64,000 nt of DNA. It comes from Pantoea vagans (GTDB taxonomy: Bacteria; Pseudomonadota; Gammaproteobacteria; Enterobacterales; Enterobacteriaceae). Location: contig NZ_CP038853.1 in NCBI RefSeq assembly GCF_004792415.1, positions 2,914,001 to 2,978,000 on the forward strand, read 5' to 3'. The position numbers were made by a program, and so were the translations under genes. A model generated the notes under the pieces. The model was not told the origin of the DNA. It made no database searches and worked only from the letters and a program-made list of their open reading frames with translations. This document shows positions 59,460-64,000 of this stretch, piece by piece. Within the stretch, counting starts at the first letter, position 1, and each line of letters begins with the position of its first letter.

Positions 59460-59543
59460 TCAGAAAATCAGTTTGAACACCCCTGTCAGGGTCAGCAAGC
59501 CCACGATAAAAATGATCGCGATAATCCACAGAATAATTTTCAT
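59460..59543 (-). CDS. yohP: 27-residue YohP-like single-span membrane protein
   Basis: A very short gene encoding 27 residues: MKIILW, a hydrophobic span rich in Ile/Leu/Val, and the end TGVFKLIF. It matches my recall of E. coli YohP (27 residues, MKIILW...TGVFKMIF) in length and at both ends. YohP is a small inner-membrane protein whose mRNA is itself membrane-targeted; its role is unknown. AAGGAA lies just before the ATG. It would be missed by length cut-offs. Confidence 0.75.
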   Translation of the reverse strand: MKIILWIIAIIFIVGLLTLTGVFKLIF

Positions 59544-59798
59544 TTCCTTTTCCCCCACTGATTAAACATTTTTCCTGTAAGCAGTATAGACAGAAAAATT
59601 TGTCACGCCGCTTCACTCAGTGTTCAACTGCTCATAAGTTCAGCAGATTTCGCTTTTATTTATGTTCTGAGATAACGATCGCAACACCACTTCTTACCGG
59701 CCCTCTTTCTTCGTTTTACAGACCATTCCTGGCTAAAATTCAGGCGGCAAGGCAGGCCTCAGTAGTGATGAGATTGAAATGAGTCGCGAGGAGATCTT

Positions 59799-60044
59799 AT
59801 GAGCACGATTAATACCAGCATGGGCCGCTACAGCCTTAAGGCAAAAAACAGCGGTAACCACATCAAAGGTTCTTTCGCCATCAACGATGAAGGCGGGACG
59901 CAGCTCTCTATGCAGGAGTTTGACGAGCACTATCTTGATGATGTGGTAAACAACGTTATCTATCCGGTCACCGGCGGCAATCGCGAAATTGCGCGAGCGC
60001 TACGGGAACAGATGGTCAAAGCCGGTTTTGAACCGCCTCATTAA
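59799..60044 (+). CDS. Hypothetical 81-residue protein
   Basis: An 81-residue soluble protein with a good ribosome site (GAGGAGA, 6 bases before the ATG) and a terminator 30 bases after the stop, so likely a real single gene. The sequence shows MGRYSLKAKNSGNHIKGSF and a helical C-terminal half (NREIARALREQMVKAGFEPPH). I do not recognise the family. No membrane segment and no cysteines. Confidence 0.65.
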   Translation: MSTINTSMGRYSLKAKNSGNHIKGSFAINDEGGTQLSMQEFDEHYLDDVVNNVIYPVTGGNREIARALREQMVKAGFEPPH

Positions 60045-60074
60045 GAGGCCAGATTTACGTTATTACAGACCTGT

Positions 60075-60098
60075 GGGCCGCGTTTTGCGGCCCTTTTT
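60075..60098 (+). terminator. Terminator after the 81-residue gene
   Basis: GGGCCGC-GTTTT-GCGGCCC followed by TTTTTA, 30 bases past the stop. Confidence 0.88.
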
Positions 60099-60188
60099 AT
60101 ATTCGTGGTTACAGGCTGCGAATAAGCTGGCCCTGGAGGCTGCCCGCGATACAAAAAGAAACGGGCCGGAGAGAAGTAAAGCAGAGGA

Positions 60189-60212
60189 GCCGCTGGCAGG
60201 GTTGCCAGCGGC
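60189..60212 (-). repeat. 10-bp hairpin after gntT
   Basis: GCCGCTGGCA and TGCCAGCGGC with a 4-base loop, directly after the gntT stop on the minus strand. The tail is only C/T-rich, so it is a weak terminator or an mRNA-stabilising end. Confidence 0.55.
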
Positions 60213-60218
60213 CAGAGG

Positions 60219-61535
60219 TTAAATTGCCCAGGAGAGCAGCAGGCAACCCACCAGACCACAGACCGAAATAATGGTCTCCAGCGCCGACCAGGAGCGAATG
60301 GTTTCACCAATCGTCAGGTTGAAATACTCTTTGAACAGCCAGAAGCCAGGGTCATTAACGTGCGAGAAGATCACGCTGCCGGAACCCACGGCAATCACCA
60401 TCAGTTCCGGGCTGGCACCGCTGGTGACAATCAACGGTGCCACAATGCCCCCGGCGGTAATCGCCGCTACCGTGGCAGAACCCAGGGCAATACGCAGCAC
60501 AGCAGCAATCGACCAGGCCATAAAGATGGGTGAAAGCTGGGTCGAGTGCATCATGCTGGCGATATATTTATCCACGCCGCTGTCCACCAGCACCTGTTTG
60601 AAGGCCCCACCACCGCCAATAATCAACAGCATCATAGCAATGATTTTGATAGAGTCGGTCAGGGTATCCATCACCTGTTCCATCGTGCGACCGCGATTCA
60701 GACCAAAGGTGAAGATCGCAATCAGTACCGCAATCAGCGTTGCCATTACCGGGTCGCCAAAGAACTCTGCATAGGGCAGCAGTACGTGGCCTTTTGGCAA
60801 CAGCATCTCCGCCACGGCACGCAGCGCCATCAGCACCACCGGCACCAGTGCCGTCCAGACGCTGACGCCAAAGCTGGGCATTTCCGCTTCGGTAAAGGTC
60901 TTCGGGTTATAGAGTCCCTGCGGAATCGGTTTGTCGATGTTTTTCAGGAAACGGGCATAAACCGGACCCGCCAGAATTACCGTGGGGATACCGAGCAACG
61001 TACCGAACAGCAGCGTTTTACCCATGTCAGCATTAAACAGCGTGGCAATGGCTGTAGGACCAGGATGCGGGGGAAGAAAACCGTGCGTCACGGACAAGGC
61101 AGCCGCCATCGGCACCCCGACATAGAGCAGCGGCACTCGCGCCGACGCCGCCACGCTGAACACCAGCGGCAGCATCAGCACAAAGCCCACTTCGTAGAAC
61201 AGCGCAAAGCCGACGATAAAACCGGTCAGCACCAGCGCCCACTGAATATGCTTTGTGCCGAATTTTTCAATCAGGGTGGTGGCAATACGCTGCGCACCGC
61301 CGCAGTCGGCCAGCAACTTACCGAGCATGGCACCAAAGCCCATGATCAGCGCCAGGCTGCCCAGCGTGCCACCTACGCCCGCTTTGATTGAGGTAATGAC
61401 TTTATTTACCGGCATGCCCTGCATCACACCGACCGCCAGCGCCACCAGGATCAGCGCGATAAATCCATTAAGCTTAAAGCGAATCATCAGCAGCAGCAGT
61501 AACGCGACGCCAATCGCCACATAGAGTAATGGCAT
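60219..61535 (-). CDS. gntT: High-affinity gluconate permease GntT
   Basis: A 438-residue inner-membrane gluconate:H+ symporter of the GntP family, with 12 to 14 hydrophobic segments. It closely follows E. coli GntT (438), for example FALFYEVGFVLMLPL near 127, TNGFLPPHPGPTA-type loop THGFLPPHPGPTAIA near 163 and SVIFSHVNDPGFWLFKEYF near 385. The frame is open 36 codons upstream, but the ATG at 61533-61535 gives MPLLYVAIGVALLLLLMIRF with GGAG 9 bases before. Two GntR-like operators lie 112-142 bp upstream. Confidence 0.96.
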   Translation of the reverse strand: MPLLYVAIGVALLLLLMIRFKLNGFIALILVALAVGVMQGMPVNKVITSIKAGVGGTLGSLALIMGFGAMLGKLLADCGGAQRIATTLIEKFGTKHIQWALVLTGFIVGFALFYEVGFVLMLPLVFSVAASARVPLLYVGVPMAAALSVTHGFLPPHPGPTAIATLFNADMGKTLLFGTLLGIPTVILAGPVYARFLKNIDKPIPQGLYNPKTFTEAEMPSFGVSVWTALVPVVLMALRAVAEMLLPKGHVLLPYAEFFGDPVMATLIAVLIAIFTFGLNRGRTMEQVMDTLTDSIKIIAMMLLIIGGGGAFKQVLVDSGVDKYIASMMHSTQLSPIFMAWSIAAVLRIALGSATVAAITAGGIVAPLIVTSGASPELMVIAVGSGSVIFSHVNDPGFWLFKEYFNLTIGETIRSWSALETIISVCGLVGCLLLSWAI

Positions 61536-61646
61536 AGGTTTTCTCCACCTTGCGCACTGAAGGGAATTCAGTGTCGGTTTATTATCATGATCCCCGGAGG
61601 GCTGCAAAACAGTGCGCTGTAAGATGCTTACACATCCCGACAAACG

Positions 61647-61662
61647 CTGTTACCGATAACAT
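61647..61662. promoter_or_regulatory. GntR operator 1 upstream of gntT
   Basis: CTGTTACCGATAACAT matches the GntR operator ATGTTACCGGTAACAT at 14 of 16 positions. It overlaps the second site by two bases. Expected effect is gluconate-inducible expression of gntT and possibly of the divergent dehydrogenase. Confidence 0.75.
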
Positions 61663-61676
61663 GTTAAGGGTAACAT
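61661..61676. promoter_or_regulatory. GntR operator 2 upstream of gntT
   Basis: ATGTTAAGGGTAACAT is a 16-bp site with perfect outer arms ATGTTA and TAACAT, close to the GntR consensus. The two operators are 14 bp apart centre to centre. A further perfect dyad TGTAAG-ATG-CTTACA lies just upstream at 61619-61633. Confidence 0.7.
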
Positions 61677-61826
61677 CCGCAGGAAAGCACCACCCCGCCG
61701 ACGGTGAATTTCTGTTTTGCGAAGATGATCAACTTTTTGCCAGTGTGTTATCAGAAAGTTTGCCCATGCTGGCGCCGCGCTTTTCGTTACACTCAGATTT
61801 TAGCGAAATGTAAAAAGGATGCGCTG

Positions 61827-62975
61827 GTGAGTGAGAACCTGAGTGAGCTGTACAGTAATCAACGAACCCTCTTTGGCCGCGGTAGTCTGGATAAACTGGT
61901 GCCGCTGCTGGCCGCCCGGTCACAACCTACCCTGCTGTTTTGCGGACAATCTTTCCTGCAGGGACCGGCCTATGCCCGGATAAAAGCTGACCTCAACGAT
62001 CACATTCTCGGTTATGAAATTGTCAGCCATGAAGCCTCGCCCACTGAAATCGATGGCTGGGTTGCGCGCTGGCGCGGTCATGTTGATCGGGTGGTCGCGA
62101 TTGGCGGAGGCAGCGTGCTGGATGCGGCGAAAGCCTTCAGCGCCATGATCCAACACCCGCTGCCTACGGCCCGCTATCTGGAGAAGGTAGGTGACACTGC
62201 GGTTCAGCCCATTACGCTGCCGCTGATTGCGGTTCCGACAACGGCCGGGACCGGCAGCGAAGTCACGCAAAATGCGGTGGTGACAGACCAGCAGGATATT
62301 CAGATCAAAGCGTCACTGCGTCACCCGGTCTTTGTGCCGGAGGTCGCGATTCTTGATCCGGATCTGCTGAAAGGCGCGCCTGACCAGGTGCTGGCGACCT
62401 GCGGCATCGATGCTTTTACCCATCTGTTTGAAGCGTATCTCTCCGGCAAAGGCAACCTCTTCACCCGCCAGCTGGCGCTGACCGGCCTGCGTCAGTTTGT
62501 TCAGGCGTGGCCTGCCCTCAATCGCGAGGATGCGGCGGGTGACGCGGCACGTGAAGCAATGATGATGGCCTCATGGCTGGGGGGCGTCAGTCTCAGCAGC
62601 GCGGGTCTGGGGGTGATCCACGGTATTGCCGGGGAACTGGGCGCGATTAAACCGTTCCATCACGGTGAAGTGTGCGGACGCCTGCTGTTTCCGTTCCTGA
62701 ATCTGCTGTCTGACAGCCAGCAGCCGCTGCAGCGTACGCTGATGGAGGAGCTGCACCCGCAGCTCTTCAGCGAATCCACAGATTCACCGGCACAGTTTCT
62801 GAAGCAGTGGCTGCAGCAGCAGGCCATCACGTCATTCTGGCAGGATGGCCCGTCGCTGAGCCGCACTGAGGTGGAGTGGATCCTGGCGCGAGCCAACAGC
62901 AAAAATTCGCTGGTGAATTACAGCCGCGAACAGATGCAGACAATGATTGCGCAGGCCTGGCACATCACGGCGTGA
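61827..62975 (+). CDS. Iron-containing alcohol dehydrogenase family protein
   Basis: A 382-residue group III (iron-activated) NAD(P)-dependent dehydrogenase. The cofactor loop VVAIGGGSVLDAAKA is near 88 and TTAGTGSEVTQNAV near 137. Metal ligands are expected in GIDAFTHLFEAYLS near 192 and in GVIHGIAGELGAIKPFHHGE near 255-275. The start chosen is GTG at 61827 with AGGA 8 bases upstream; the longer frame to 61704 lacks family similarity. The substrate is unknown; divergence from gntT across GntR operators hints at sugar acid or related alcohol metabolism. Confidence 0.88.
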   Translation: MSENLSELYSNQRTLFGRGSLDKLVPLLAARSQPTLLFCGQSFLQGPAYARIKADLNDHILGYEIVSHEASPTEIDGWVARWRGHVDRVVAIGGGSVLDAAKAFSAMIQHPLPTARYLEKVGDTAVQPITLPLIAVPTTAGTGSEVTQNAVVTDQQDIQIKASLRHPVFVPEVAILDPDLLKGAPDQVLATCGIDAFTHLFEAYLSGKGNLFTRQLALTGLRQFVQAWPALNREDAAGDAAREAMMMASWLGGVSLSSAGLGVIHGIAGELGAIKPFHHGEVCGRLLFPFLNLLSDSQQPLQRTLMEELHPQLFSESTDSPAQFLKQWLQQQAITSFWQDGPSLSRTEVEWILARANSKNSLVNYSREQMQTMIAQAWHITA

Positions 62976-62997
62976 TCAACGCGCTGACCTCCTTCAC

Positions 62998-63020
62998 TGA
63001 CCTGCCAGCCTGGCAGGTCA
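62998..63020. repeat. 23-bp perfect palindrome between convergent genes
   Basis: TGACCTGCCAG and CTGGCAGGTCA flank a single C, between the ends of the dehydrogenase and the HAD phosphatase genes. No T-run follows on either strand. It may be a shared 3'-end stem or a protein-binding site. Confidence 0.55.
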
Positions 63021-63055
63021 TGCAGCAGCTCAGCGCTATCCTGGCACGTTCAGTC

Positions 63056-63895
63056 TCAGCGCCGCGGGGCGGCAAAAGGTCCCTCACCTGCCAGCATCTG
63101 CTCCATGATCTGCAACACGCCCTCCTCATTATTAGACGCCGCGGCATAACGTGCCGCCTGCTTCACCCGCTCTGGCGCATTGTCCATGGCAAAACTGAAG
63201 CCGGACTGTTTCAGCATCTCCAGATCGTTACCGCCATCGCCAAAGGCCAGCACCTGGTCGTGCGTGATCCCCCAGCGTTTTGCCAGCAGATCCAGACCGT
63301 GCGCTTTGTGATTTCCCGGCACGATCAGATCGACCGAGCCATGACCGCTTGACGTCGCGGCCACGCGTCCCTGGTGCAGTCGCTCAATATCCGCCATCAG
63401 TGGCTCGATGTAATCATCCGAGAGGTTCAGCGCGAACTTAAACAGCCGGTCATCCTGCACCTCATCCAGATGATGAATCGGCTTCAGCCGGTGACAGTAA
63501 TGGCGCATCTTCTTCAGCCAGCTCTCTTCCATGCCGTCGAAGTAATACGCGCTGTTACGACCACACAGCAGGTAACGCAGGCCAGGGTAATTGCCGTTTT
63601 GCAGAGTGCTGATTACCGCTTCTACATCGCGGCGTTCAAAGGCACCGCAAAACAGCTCCTCGTCACGATCGATAATCCATGCGCCGTTTTCCGCCACAAA
63701 GGCGATATCGCTGGCGATCTCCGGGAAAAAGGATTTGAGCTGGTAATACTGATTGCCGCTGGCCACCACAAATTTGATGTCGCGGGCGGTGAGTTGCTGA
63801 TAGCAGGCGAGAAAGCGGGATCGATTGTACTGCTTGTTATCGTCCAGAAACGTGCCATCCATATCGACTGCAACCATCTTAACCGTCGTCATCAT
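63056..63895 (-). CDS. Cof-type HAD sugar phosphatase, YbiV-like
   Basis: A 279-residue HAD phosphatase (Cof/YbiV type with C2 cap). Motif I is VAVDMDGTFLDD near residue 8, motif II ASGNQYYQL near 45, the cap spans about 85-185, motif III Lys is in GNHKAHGL near 193 and motif IV is FGDGGNDLEML near 217. It resembles E. coli YbiV (271 residues), which dephosphorylates sugar phosphates such as fructose-1-phosphate. The protein has a second Met at position 2, and either could start. Single gene convergent with the dehydrogenase. Confidence 0.9.
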   Translation of the reverse strand: MMTTVKMVAVDMDGTFLDDNKQYNRSRFLACYQQLTARDIKFVVASGNQYYQLKSFFPEIASDIAFVAENGAWIIDRDEELFCGAFERRDVEAVISTLQNGNYPGLRYLLCGRNSAYYFDGMEESWLKKMRHYCHRLKPIHHLDEVQDDRLFKFALNLSDDYIEPLMADIERLHQGRVAATSSGHGSVDLIVPGNHKAHGLDLLAKRWGITHDQVLAFGDGGNDLEMLKQSGFSFAMDNAPERVKQAARYAAASNNEEGVLQIMEQMLAGEGPFAAPRR

Positions 63896-63961
63896 GACTC
63901 CTTACACAGGAAATTTTCAGCGTGGAGTCTCAGGATAGCCGCTGGCGCAGCAAAACGGAAA

Positions 63962-63990
63962 GAAAGAGGGATGGCCGTAGCCATCCCCGA
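63962..63990 (-). terminator. Terminator of a gene beyond the window end (minus strand)
   Basis: On the minus strand GGGATGGC-TAC-GGCCATCCC is followed by the T-rich TCTTTCTTT. It is upstream of the HAD phosphatase gene and probably closes a minus-strand gene lying past 64 kb. No gene is visible from 63896 to the end. Confidence 0.45.
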
Positions 63991-64000
63991 GATTTTTGAC

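Noticed and set aside
60546..61391. 281-residue open frame antisense to gntT
   Set aside because: Histidine/glutamine/arginine-rich shadow of the hydrophobic gntT codons; no family features.

Overview
The window is a chromosomal segment of a gammaproteobacterium of the order Enterobacterales. The gene order closely follows the Escherichia coli interval from ybfA/pgm/seqA through nag, asnB, the metT tRNA operon, miaB, lnt, gltIJKL, leuS, mrdAB, dacA and lipAB to cspE, seen in reverse. Divergence in details (a pcp-containing oxoprolinase operon, a NagE longer than that of E. coli, a lone kdpE, missing kdpFABCD, chiPQ, rihA-hscC, cobC, ybeF and crcB) suggests an Erwiniaceae member such as Pantoea or Erwinia. 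That assignment is an inference from protein recall, not from a search. There are no phages, insertion sequences, rRNAs or CRISPR arrays. The only repeat of a known mobile type is one ERIC element.

Left part (1-9.1 kb): a minus-strand operon for 5-oxoproline recycling (pxpB-pxpC-pxpA, two membrane proteins of families DUF969 and DUF979, and pcp cut by the window edge). Next come ybgI, photolyase phrB, a DUF523-DUF1722 protein and ybfA, then a kdpE response regulator without its kinase or transporter. Middle-left (9.1-25.4 kb): pgm-seqA, ybfF, ybfE, fldA, a uof-like leader plus fur, glnS, the divergent nagE / nagBAC-umpH amino sugar regulon, and asnB.

Middle (25.4-37.1 kb): a seven-gene tRNA operon (Met, Leu, Gln, Gln, Met, Gln, Gln), ubiF, miaB, ybeZYX-lnt, and the glutamate/aspartate transporter gltIJKL. 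The gltI-gltJ gap carries an ERIC element and an SroC-like 3' end. Right-middle (37.1-51.7 kb): ybeL, then leuS-lptE-holA-nadD, rsfS-rlmH-mrdA-mrdB-rlpA, dacA, ybeD, lipB, lipA and tatE, which cover translation, outer-membrane biogenesis, replication, NAD, cell shape and lipoate.

Right (51.7-64 kb) is the accessory part. A compact five-gene minus-strand operon holds a polar amino acid type ABC transporter, a Nit1-type amidase and a leaderless NMT1-like protein. It diverges from a MocR regulator and is the best candidate for a system of undefined substrate. After it come a GNAT enzyme, cspE, several very small genes (a 10-codon ORF, a zinc-ribbon protein, a 27-residue YohP-like membrane protein), gluconate permease gntT divergent from an iron-type alcohol dehydrogenase across two GntR-like operators, and a YbiV-like HAD phosphatase.

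Several intergenic structures are not explained by the genes: a long structured inverted repeat between kdpE and pgm, three exactly 11-bp-phased GTTAC repeats upstream of kdpE, a nested hairpin in the lipA leader, and long perfect palindromes after fldA, between ybeY and ybeX, and at 63.0 kb.
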